A stretch of 13,276 bases of DNA, from positions 220-13,495 of the forward strand of contig CAJUFW010000089.1 of the NCBI GenBank assembly GCA_910585655.1, read 5' to 3'. Below the pieces are notes generated by a model. That model saw only the letters and a list, made by a program, of their open reading frames with translations. It was not told where the DNA came from and did no database searches. Made by a program: the position numbers and the translations under genes. Source of the DNA: an uncultured Lachnospiraceae bacterium (GTDB taxonomy: Bacteria; Bacillota_A; Clostridia; Lachnospirales; Lachnospiraceae). Of this stretch, positions 6,838-13,276 are shown piece by piece (position 1 is the stretch's first letter; each line of letters starts with the position of its first letter).

Positions 6838-9355
6838 AGGTGTCGTACGTGAACTGGCATGGAAGACGTACCAGACGAACAGAAAGCGAAACTTACTGAC
6901 GATTTTTGCGATTCTCCTCACCACCTTTTTGATTGCCTCGGTGACGGCATTGGGTGTTAGCTATTGGCGTACTTTACAGGAAAGAAACGTTCGGATGTCG
7001 GGAATGGATTACGATATGGAACTAAGCGAGCCAAGCGAGGAGCAGGTAGAAACGATCCGTTCTATGAAACAGTTCGCTTACGCCGGGCTTTCTATCCGCT
7101 GCGCTATCCTTACCCAATACGAAGATAAGATGTTAGAGAAGACAAGGCTGCACTGGATCGATGAAACCTGTTGGGAAAAACAAAAGCTTCCGGCGGTAGA
7201 ATATTATAAAGGGCATTATCCAAAAGCCAAACATGAAATCATGCTTTCGGTGGCGGCTCTGCGGGCGATGGGGATTGACACACCGGAAATCGGAATGAAA
7301 CTGCCGCTAACCTGGTATTCTCTGGCGGAACAAGCAGAGGAGGAAGAGACGGATCCGCTAGCAGAAAATTTGAAATCAGAGTTTATCCTGTGCGGTTGGT
7401 ATCTGGACTACAAAAACAGCTCGGAAGGTTATGTATCCAGAGAATTTTGCGAGTTTACCGGGGTAAAGCAGACGGATTTTACAAAAGGGATTTTATATTT
7501 GACCTGGAAGACGCCGTTTTATTCCAAACAAGATATCGCAGAGGTTCAAAATCAGCTCGATCTGGACTGGAACCAGATTATTCGGGCAGATGAAGACTCT
7601 ATTCGGGAGTTTTTTAAAATCGCAGCAGGCTTGGTGGCATTGTTTTTCATCATTTTACTTAGCGGATATTTGTTTATTTATAATACGATGTATCTTTCGG
7701 TTGCGAAGGATATTCGCTATTATGGTCAATTAAAAACGATTGGCATGACCTCGAGACAGCTAAGAGGGCTGGTGTATCGGCAGGGATTTTGGAGCGCCTG
7801 TATCGGAATTCCACTGGGGCTTTTGTTGGCTTGGCTGGTAGCAAAGCTGGCGTTTCCTAAAATTTTGCTGCTGGCGGCACCAGGTCTTACGCCAGTGATA
7901 GAATCCGGAAATATGGCGCAGACTTCCTGGTGGAGTTTTTTCCTGGCAGGGATGGTTGCTTTGGCGACAGATTTATCAAGCAGCCAGAAGCCGGCGCATA
8001 TGGCTGGAGAATGTTCGCCGATAGAAGCAATACGTTATACAGGAGAGAGTGCGAAAAAGAAAGTCAGGAAAAGAAGCAGGAAATCACTTTCTTTGTATTC
8101 TATGGCATGGCAAAATATGTTCCGGGACAAAAAACAGGCGGTGGTTATTTTCCTTTCTTTTACGATAGCGGTGTCAATGTTTTTGATTATCAATGTCGTG
8201 ATTTTTTCCAAGGACGCAAAACATATTTTAAGTCATATTTCCAATCGGGATATAGAATTTTTGAATGAAACGGTATTAAACGGGGATGAGCCGATTTTTA
8301 CAGAGGAAAAGCAGGAAGAACTAAAAGCAGTGCCAGGAGTAGATAAGGTCAGACGGATTATGGCGATAAACGGTGTGCTTCCGTATCAGGAGGCGTATTT
8401 GGAATATACGAAGGCTTTGTGTCAGTCCCGTTATACGCCTGGAAATTATGAAGAGTTTGTGGAGGACTGGAAAACTGCCGACGCGGAGGATTATCGTTAT
8501 GAGGTTCGGGTGGCGAGTGTAGACGAAAGGGGCTTTGAGCTGTTAAATGAGGCATTGGGAGGAACGATTGACCAGGAAGCATTTGAACGAGGAGAGATTG
8601 CCTTGTGCAGCCAGGTATTTGTAGCAGGCGACCAAAGCCTGGTGGGAAAAACCGTTCGTTTTTATCTGCCGGAGGGAAAGCAGCCGGAACAAGAATACAC
8701 GATGACGATTGCGGCGGAGAGCAGCACATTTCCAGGCTATGCTTCAGTAGGCTTTACAGAACTGACGGTAAGTGAGAAGTGGTTAAGGGAGCAGGTAGAG
8801 GATCCGTTTGTAGAGCTGCTTTGCGTAGAGTATGAAACACGTTTTTCCAGGGAAACGGAAGAGGCGGTAAAAGCAGTATTTGCAGGAGAAAACAGAGTAT
8901 CCTATGATTCTACCTTGGAGCAATACAACGATATGAAGCAATCCGAAGCGCAGGTAAAGATATTGGGAAACGGAATCGGAATGATTCTGGCAGCGTTAGC
9001 TATCCTCAACTATCTAAATGTGACGGCAGCCAGTGTACAAAACCGTACCCAGGAGTTTGCCACTCTGGAAAGCATCGGTATGACAGCAAAGCAAACCCGC
9101 ATGATGCTGCGTCTGGAGGGAATTGGTTATGCAGGTATTTCTCTGGTAGCTTCTCTGGGCGTGGGTCTTCCGCTTAGCTTTGTTATCTTTCAATCTGTCA
9201 AAACCTATCGTTCGCTGCCATATGCCATTCCCTGGTCAAGCAATCTCCTGTTATTTGCCGTAATTGCCGTATTGTGTATACTGGCTCCTGTCGTATTGTA
9301 CCAGAGGCTGCAGACGGGGAGTATGATAGAACGGCTGAGGGAGAAAGAGAATTGA
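6818..9355 (+). CDS. FtsX-domain ABC transporter permease (845 aa)
   Basis: A two-half permease. Half one has a helix at about residues 26-48, an outside domain to about 262, then helices at about 266-290, 322-345 and 370-386. Half two has a helix at 440-463, a second outside domain to about 712, then helices at about 717-737, 770-793 and 808-828. Each half contains an FtsX-like turn after its second helix: LKTIGMTSRQLRGLVYRQG and LESIGMTAKQTRMMLRLEG. The eight-helix, two-large-loop plan differs from the ten-helix BceB type. With the overlapping ATPase it forms an exporter or mechanotransmission complex in the membrane. Linkage to a kinase of the intramembrane-sensing style suggests a role in resistance to cell-wall-active peptides, but the substrate is not shown by the sequence. 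The start is the ATG at 6818 behind GGAGGTGA. It is the last gene before a strong terminator. Confidence 0.93.
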   Translation: MIKVQNKGVVRELAWKTYQTNRKRNLLTIFAILLTTFLIASVTALGVSYWRTLQERNVRMSGMDYDMELSEPSEEQVETIRSMKQFAYAGLSIRCAILTQYEDKMLEKTRLHWIDETCWEKQKLPAVEYYKGHYPKAKHEIMLSVAALRAMGIDTPEIGMKLPLTWYSLAEQAEEEETDPLAENLKSEFILCGWYLDYKNSSEGYVSREFCEFTGVKQTDFTKGILYLTWKTPFYSKQDIAEVQNQLDLDWNQIIRADEDSIREFFKIAAGLVALFFIILLSGYLFIYNTMYLSVAKDIRYYGQLKTIGMTSRQLRGLVYRQGFWSACIGIPLGLLLAWLVAKLAFPKILLLAAPGLTPVIESGNMAQTSWWSFFLAGMVALATDLSSSQKPAHMAGECSPIEAIRYTGESAKKKVRKRSRKSLSLYSMAWQNMFRDKKQAVVIFLSFTIAVSMFLIINVVIFSKDAKHILSHISNRDIEFLNETVLNGDEPIFTEEKQEELKAVPGVDKVRRIMAINGVLPYQEAYLEYTKALCQSRYTPGNYEEFVEDWKTADAEDYRYEVRVASVDERGFELLNEALGGTIDQEAFERGEIALCSQVFVAGDQSLVGKTVRFYLPEGKQPEQEYTMTIAAESSTFPGYASVGFTELTVSEKWLREQVEDPFVELLCVEYETRFSRETEEAVKAVFAGENRVSYDSTLEQYNDMKQSEAQVKILGNGIGMILAALAILNYLNVTAASVQNRTQEFATLESIGMTAKQTRMMLRLEGIGYAGISLVASLGVGLPLSFVIFQSVKTYRSLPYAIPWSSNLLLFAVIAVLCILAPVVLYQRLQTGSMIERLREKEN

Positions 9356-9412
9356 ATGGAGGAAATTGGTGTTATATTCTCCTGCTGAATTTTTAGAAGC
9401 ATTAGAAGAATG

Positions 9413-9456
9413 AAAAAAAGGGCTATATCAAAACAAGCGTTGATATAGCTCTTTTT
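9413..9456. terminator. Bidirectional rho-independent terminator
   Basis: A 12-bp stem (9420-9431 with 9440-9451, including one G-U pair) around loop AACAAGCG is flanked by A7 on the left and T5 on the right. On the plus strand it ends the ABC permease transcript; on the minus strand the A tract becomes a T tract and it ends the MFS transcript. Confidence 0.9.
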
Positions 9457-9479
9457 GTATGATAGGAAAGTTCCGTTTT

Positions 9480-10646
9480 TTAAACATTCTTTTTTCGGTT
9501 CAACCGTTCCGTCATCACAATCATCAACACGGCAAACAACATCAGAAAAAGCGGAAATAGAGCAATGTTGATATGTTCGGCGATCAGTCCGAAAAGTGGT
9601 GGCATCAGGGTAGTGCCAAGATAGGCAAATGCCATCTGAACGCCGACCATTGCCTGAGAGTTTTCTTTGCCGAAATTGTCCGGGGTGGCATGGATGATCG
9701 AAGGATAGACCGGAGCGCAGCCCAGTCCGATGATGATAAGCCCAATCAGGCAGGCGCTCTCTAAGCCAAGCGGCAGCCACATAGCAAGAATACCAAGTAC
9801 GATAACTCCAAGACCAATACGGATCATCGTTCGGTCGCCGAATTTATCTGCTACAAAGCCGGAAAGAAAACGTCCGAACGTAATACCGAGGAAAAAGAGA
9901 GAGGCATAACGGGCGGCGATTTCTGTGGTGATGCCTTTTTCGATAACAAGGTAGCTGCTCGCCCAGAGGCTGGTGGTGGATTCGACGGCGCTGTAGCCGA
10001 AAAACGCCAGCAGGATGTACTTTGCGCCTGGGATCTGGAATACCTGGCGTAACCCTAAGGCAGGAGTTTCATCGGCAGGGTTCTCTTTCCCGGCAGAGGT
10101 ACGCTTTTTCCAGAGTGGAAGACTGAAAAAAAGGATAGCGGTTAGTGCAATTTGCAGCAAAGAGACTATGCGGTAGCCGACAGGCCAGCCAGATCCATTT
10201 GTCAGGCAATGGCTCATGATATAGGGACTGACGGAGACGCCTACGCCCCAGAAGCAATGCAGCCAGCTCATATGTCTGGAAGTATAGTGGAGAGCAACGT
10301 AGTTGTTTAACGCTGCGTCTACGGCTCCGGCGCCCAGTCCATACGGAACTGCAAGCAGGCACAACATCCAAAAGGCAGAGGAGATGGAAAATCCAAACAA
10401 AGCGACTGCTGTCATCAGGACACTGACCGCCGTTACCAATCCGGCGCCGAATTTTTTTGTGAGACGATCGGACAACAGACTGGAAATAACAGTGCCGATG
10501 GCGATGATCATAGAAATAATTCCGGCATAAGAGACTGGTACGCCAAGGTCGCCCTGCATAACCGGCCAGGCTGAACCAAGTAGGGAATCCGGCAGTCCCA
10601 GACTGATAAAGGCGAGATAAATAATGGCGAGCAATAAGGAATACAT
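9480..10646 (-). CDS. MFS transporter, possibly sugar-related (388 aa)
   Basis: About 12 membrane helices in two halves with a charged central loop (KKRTSAGKENPADETPALGL). MFS motif A appears between helices 2 and 3 as SDRLTKKFG (D60) and again in the second half as GFVADKFGDR. GLGAGAVDAALNNYVALHY and SWLHCFWGVG in the first half resemble the FucP-like branch, so a sugar or related small molecule is a fair guess; drug efflux cannot be excluded. The start is the ATG at 10644-10646 with AGGAGG 8 nt upstream. A longer reading to 10709 would run through the promoter and operator region and is rejected. It is a single-gene unit, convergent with the ABC permease. A cre-type site next to its ribosome site suggests repression by CcpA or a LacI-family regulator, which supports a carbon-source link. 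Confidence 0.9.
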   Translation of the reverse strand: MYSLLLAIIYLAFISLGLPDSLLGSAWPVMQGDLGVPVSYAGIISMIIAIGTVISSLLSDRLTKKFGAGLVTAVSVLMTAVALFGFSISSAFWMLCLLAVPYGLGAGAVDAALNNYVALHYTSRHMSWLHCFWGVGVSVSPYIMSHCLTNGSGWPVGYRIVSLLQIALTAILFFSLPLWKKRTSAGKENPADETPALGLRQVFQIPGAKYILLAFFGYSAVESTTSLWASSYLVIEKGITTEIAARYASLFFLGITFGRFLSGFVADKFGDRTMIRIGLGVIVLGILAMWLPLGLESACLIGLIIIGLGCAPVYPSIIHATPDNFGKENSQAMVGVQMAFAYLGTTLMPPLFGLIAEHINIALFPLFLMLFAVLMIVMTERLNRKKNV

Positions 10647-10659
10647 AATAAAAACCTCC

Positions 10660-10673
10660 TGTAATCGTTTACA
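10660..10673. promoter_or_regulatory. Perfect cre-type / LacI-family operator match
   Basis: TGTAATCGTTTACA fits every fixed position of the catabolite-response consensus TGWNANCGNTNWCA. It lies between the likely transcription start and the ribosome site of the MFS gene, where CcpA or another LacI/GalR-family protein would act as a road-block repressor. Confidence 0.7.
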
Positions 10674-10709
10674 CTGAGGATAGTGTACCATACTTTTTGA
10701 AAAATGCAA
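10670..10709 (-). promoter_or_regulatory. MFS promoter with overlapping dyad
   Basis: TACACT (10670-10675) and AGTGTA (10682-10687) form a perfect 6-6-6 inverted repeat. On the minus strand the second arm reads TACACT and is the likely -10, with TTGCAT (10704-10709) 16 bp upstream as a weak -35. A poor core promoter covered by a dyad suggests a specific regulator in addition to the adjacent cre-type site. Confidence 0.5.
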
Positions 10710-10946
10710 GATAGCCGGATTTTTTCTATAGAAATTTGGAACAAATTGTTCAAAAAAAGGAAGAAAGAAAAATGAATGAAATGATCCAAAAAAATAAAGG
10801 CAATTTTATATTCCTTTCCTTTGTGATTATTATATCATAAAAGGAGTAAAAGAACAAGACTGGTTCTGCGCTGCTTCTTGTAGTAAACTAATGCCCTGAA
10901 AGTCAGAGATAGTTAGATTCAAAGGTTCAGAAAGGGGATACCGCAT
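10710..10946. other. Intergenic region between divergent MFS and helD genes
   Basis: About 320 bp separate the MFS and helD starts. The part from 10710 is AT-rich and holds no convincing gene. It contains an imperfect dyad (TCCTTT 10817-10822 and TGAT 10824-10827 against ATCA 10834-10837 and AAAGGA 10840-10845) and a doubtful 22-codon hydrophobic reading frame at 10772-10840. A promoter for helD must lie here, but no hexamer pair stands out. Confidence 0.6.
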
Positions 10947-10967
10947 ATGGAGCAGGGAGGACGTCAG

Positions 10968-13139
10968 ATGGAAATGCAGAATCAGGCAGAATGGCAGCAG
11001 GAGGAAAGCTATTTAAGAAAAACGCTGGCATTGGCAGAGGAACAGCTAGGGCAGGCGAAGCATACGGCAGAGAAAAAGCAGCAGGAAATCATTGAGGCGA
11101 AGCGGGAGGCATATGAGAATGCGACACAGGGAACGCTGCAGCTTTCTGACGCGCATGATTTTGAAGCCTTGATAGAACTAAGTCAATACACGGCTCCGGT
11201 GACAGAAGGGATTGCGGATTATGAGGAAGAACAAAGAAAAATTGCCCGTCTGGAACAGATCGTAAAAAATCCCTATTTTGCAAGAATCGATTTTCAGTTT
11301 GCAGGGGAAGAGGAGGCGGAAGCAATTTATATCGGGCGTTCTTCGCTCAGCAAGCGAGTAGGGCTAGAACAGTATGTGTACGATTGGCGGTCCCCGATTG
11401 CCAGTGTTTTTTATCAATTTATGGTAGGAGAAGCGTTTTATGATGCGCCGGGTGGCAGAGTAGAAGGAACGCTGCAGAAAAAGCGGCAGTATGAAATTGA
11501 AAACGGAACATTACAGTTTTATTTTGATATGGACAGGATGGTGGAAGATGCTATTTTAAGACGGCTATTGTCTCAAAATACGTCGCCTAAAATGAAGGCA
11601 ATCGTGGAAACGATTCAGCAGGATCAGGATATCGTGATCCGGGATATGGAGCATGATCTTTTATTGGTGCAGGGGGTGGCAGGCAGCGGCAAAACCTCGA
11701 TCGCACTGCACCGGGCTGCTTATCTGATGTATCAGGGGCTGCAAAACCGGCTGGGAGCCAACAATATCTTGATTATCTCTCCGAATACAGCATTTGAAGA
11801 GTATATTTCCGGCGTCCTGCCAGAACTGGGAGAGGAACAGGCAGCCTCCGTTGTATGGGAGGATTTGCTTCAAAAAGCATTAAAAAACAGGTCGGTTCAG
11901 GCAAGGCAAGAGGTTTTGGAGATGCTGCTCTCACAAAAACCTAAAAAAAACTTGGTAAAAGCAAGCCTTGAGTGGAAGCTATCCGAAGAATTCCGGGAAC
12001 TGTTAGAGCGGTTTTTAGCAGATATTCCGAGGAATCAGACGGCGTTTTTGGATATTTTTTATAAAGGGAATTGTGTGATAACCAAAGAGGAATTACAGGA
12101 AAGGTTTGGGAAAAGACCGGAATTACCGCTTTGCCTGCGGCTAGAACAGTTAAAAGAGTATGTGTTGGAGGCGGCTTTTGGGACGGCACGGAAACGGGAA
12201 GATGCAGAAGAACGAAGCCGGATTCGCCAGGAGGTAGAGGAAATGGTGCCGCTTGATGCGGTGACATTGTATCAAAGGCTCTTTTCGGATATGGTTCTTT
12301 TTCAAAGGCTGTTGGGAAAAGAGATGTCGAAGGAACAGGAGAAGATTTTTCATCAGACACAAAAAAATCTACAATCCGGACTGCTTTGCTACGAGGATGC
12401 TACAGCCGCTGCCTATTTGGCATTAAAGTTGTCTGGAAACAGTAAATACCGGGAAATTCAGCAGGTAGTGATTGACGAGGCGCAAGACTACTATCCGCTG
12501 CAATATGAGTTGTTTGCGCTGTTGTTTCCAAAAGCAAAATTTACGGTGCTGGGAGACATTTACCAAACCCTGGCAAAAACGGAGGATTTGTCGTTATATG
12601 AACGAATTCAGACAATTTTAAACAGAAAAAGTTCGTGTCTGCTGACGTTAAATAAAAGCTTCCGCTGTACCAATGAAATCCTGGAGTACGGCTTGCAGTT
12701 TATCGAACGCAAACCGGAAATCCAAAGCTTTAACCGAACAGGAGAGGAGGTAAGCGTGATTCCGGTATCCGATCCGGCAGCCAGGACAGAGGCGATTGTA
12801 GAGGAGGTAAAAAAGTGCCAGGAGCAAGGCTTTGGTACGATCTGCCTGCTTTGCAGAACCAGAAAAAGAGCGGCAAAATTATTGGAAAGATTAGCTGGTA
12901 AAATCGAAGTACGGCTGGCGGCAGAGGGAGAAACGAAGGGACTGCAGGGTGTATTTTTGCTGCCTATTTATATGGCAAAGGGACTGGAATTTGATGCGGT
13001 GATTCTCTGTGATGTCAGCCAGGGAGTATATGAGGGAGAGGAGAATAGGCGGCTGCTGTATGTGGCTTGTACCAGAGCGCTGCACCGGCTGAGTCTGATT
13101 TGTGAAAAAGAGCCGGAAAGAAGCAAAGAATACAAATAG
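10968..13139 (+). CDS. helD: HelD-type RNA polymerase recycling helicase (723 aa)
   Basis: A UvrD/Rep-type superfamily 1 ATPase with HelD hallmarks. An N-terminal coiled coil (about residues 1-60, LRKTLALAEEQLGQAKHTAE onward) corresponds to the arm that enters the polymerase secondary channel. Then come IYIGRSSL and VYDWRSPIASVFY, typical of HelD. Motifs: Walker A G236-VAGSGKTS, motif II D503-EAQD, motif III GDIYQT, FRCTNEI, and motif VI Y698-VACTRA. By family knowledge it frees stalled RNA polymerase from DNA and nucleic acid using ATP. The length is close to that of Bacillus HelD. Two in-frame starts are possible: the ATG at 10947 behind AAAGGGG and the ATG at 10968 behind GGGAGG with 7 nt spacing; the latter is preferred because the ribosome site is better. 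It stands alone as an operon, and its last codons overlap a terminator for the opposite strand. Confidence 0.92.
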   Translation: MEMQNQAEWQQEESYLRKTLALAEEQLGQAKHTAEKKQQEIIEAKREAYENATQGTLQLSDAHDFEALIELSQYTAPVTEGIADYEEEQRKIARLEQIVKNPYFARIDFQFAGEEEAEAIYIGRSSLSKRVGLEQYVYDWRSPIASVFYQFMVGEAFYDAPGGRVEGTLQKKRQYEIENGTLQFYFDMDRMVEDAILRRLLSQNTSPKMKAIVETIQQDQDIVIRDMEHDLLLVQGVAGSGKTSIALHRAAYLMYQGLQNRLGANNILIISPNTAFEEYISGVLPELGEEQAASVVWEDLLQKALKNRSVQARQEVLEMLLSQKPKKNLVKASLEWKLSEEFRELLERFLADIPRNQTAFLDIFYKGNCVITKEELQERFGKRPELPLCLRLEQLKEYVLEAAFGTARKREDAEERSRIRQEVEEMVPLDAVTLYQRLFSDMVLFQRLLGKEMSKEQEKIFHQTQKNLQSGLLCYEDATAAAYLALKLSGNSKYREIQQVVIDEAQDYYPLQYELFALLFPKAKFTVLGDIYQTLAKTEDLSLYERIQTILNRKSSCLLTLNKSFRCTNEILEYGLQFIERKPEIQSFNRTGEEVSVIPVSDPAARTEAIVEEVKKCQEQGFGTICLLCRTRKRAAKLLERLAGKIEVRLAAEGETKGLQGVFLLPIYMAKGLEFDAVILCDVSQGVYEGEENRRLLYVACTRALHRLSLICEKEPERSKEYK

Positions 13140-13151
13140 CTTCCTTCCGGC
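13105..13151 (-). terminator. Terminator of the chemotaxis receptor gene, inside the 3' end of helD
   Basis: Read on the minus strand, GCCGGAAGGAAGC (13139-13151) pairs with GCTTCTTTCCGGC (13112-13124), a 13-bp stem with one mismatch and a 14-nt loop, followed by TCTTTTTC. On the plus strand no T run follows, so it serves mainly the leftward gene, though the hairpin may also protect the helD mRNA end. Confidence 0.8.
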
Positions 13152-13177
13152 GCATGATTGTTATATACAGATAGGCT

Positions 13178-13276
13178 TTAGTTGTTGGAACTGCGGAGAC
13201 GGAACCTCTGGACGGAGGATTTCAGCTCGGCAGCATGGCTGTTTAGTTCGATAGCGGATGCAGCGGATTCCTGAGC
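13178..13276 (-). CDS. C-terminal end of a methyl-accepting chemotaxis protein (partial, 32 aa visible)
   Basis: The minus strand is open from the window edge (13276) to a TAA at 13178-13180. The visible tail reads AQESAASAIELNSHAAELKS, then SVQRFRLRSSNN. This is the classic end of a chemoreceptor signalling helix, where ASAxELNxxAxxLxxxVxxFRL is nearly always found just before the stop. Its start, sensor domain and membrane segments lie outside the window. The terminator at 13105-13151 follows it. There is no CheR/CheB pentapeptide tether at the end. The family call rests on a short but very characteristic pattern. Confidence 0.85.
   Translation of the reverse strand, partial: AQESAASAIELNSHAAELKSSVQRFRLRSSNN

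Noticed and set aside
6145..9355. A BceAB bacitracin exporter
   Set aside because: The permease has about eight helices and two large outside loops at 845 residues, unlike the ten-helix BceB plan with one loop.
9356..9412. Small frame after the ABC permease encoding about 15 residues (LVLYSPAEFLEALEE)
   Set aside because: Very short, lies just before the terminator, and has no support beyond a GGAGG that may be chance.
10647..10709. Longer N terminus for the MFS protein starting at 10709
   Set aside because: The extra residues are not membrane-like, the segment holds promoter, dyad and cre-type site, and AGGAGG precedes the ATG at 10646.

Overview
The window looks like a chromosomal segment of a low-to-moderate GC Gram-positive gut Clostridium relative, most probably Lachnospiraceae. 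This is an inference from gene content: a BspA-type leucine-rich-repeat protein with many TIPxxVTxIGxxAF units, a BlaI/M56 pair next to a histidine kinase and FtsX-type ABC transporter, the Gram-positive HelD helicase, strong AGGAGG-type ribosome sites and TTGACA/TATACT promoters. No RNA gene, insertion sequence, CRISPR array or phage gene is visible.

Layout: (1) 1-1257, the 3' part of a BspA-like repeat protein (+), cut by the window edge. (2) 1315-2652, a leftward pair: a TetR-family regulator and a small alpha/beta hydrolase, with a good promoter and a dyad in front of the regulator. (3) 2742-9355, a rightward block of five genes: BlaI-type repressor, M56 (BlaR1-like) membrane metallopeptidase with an unusual C-terminal part, sensor histidine kinase, ABC ATPase and a large FtsX-domain permease. 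The first three genes share one promoter with a perfect 7-4-7 dyad at the likely transcription start. The ABC pair has its own promoter region with an 11-bp tandem repeat placed like a response-regulator box. (4) 9480-10646, a leftward MFS transporter with a perfect cre-type (CcpA/LacI) site and a second dyad over its promoter. (5) 10968-13139, helD (+). (6) 13178-13276, the last 32 residues of a chemotaxis receptor (-).

How the genes may work together: the central block looks like a cell-envelope stress module in which two signalling principles meet. One is proteolytic derepression (an M56 protease acting on BlaI) and the other is phosphorelay (a histidine kinase), next to an ABC exporter of the kind often tied to antimicrobial peptides. 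The kinase has no response regulator gene beside it in the window, although the DNA in front of the ABC genes looks like a site for one. The M56 protein lacks the penicillin-binding sensor of true BlaR1, and part of its C-terminal extension has clearly different codon use, which suggests a swapped sensor. The convergent gene ends are separated by hairpins; one terminator, for the chemotaxis receptor, lies inside the 3' end of helD.
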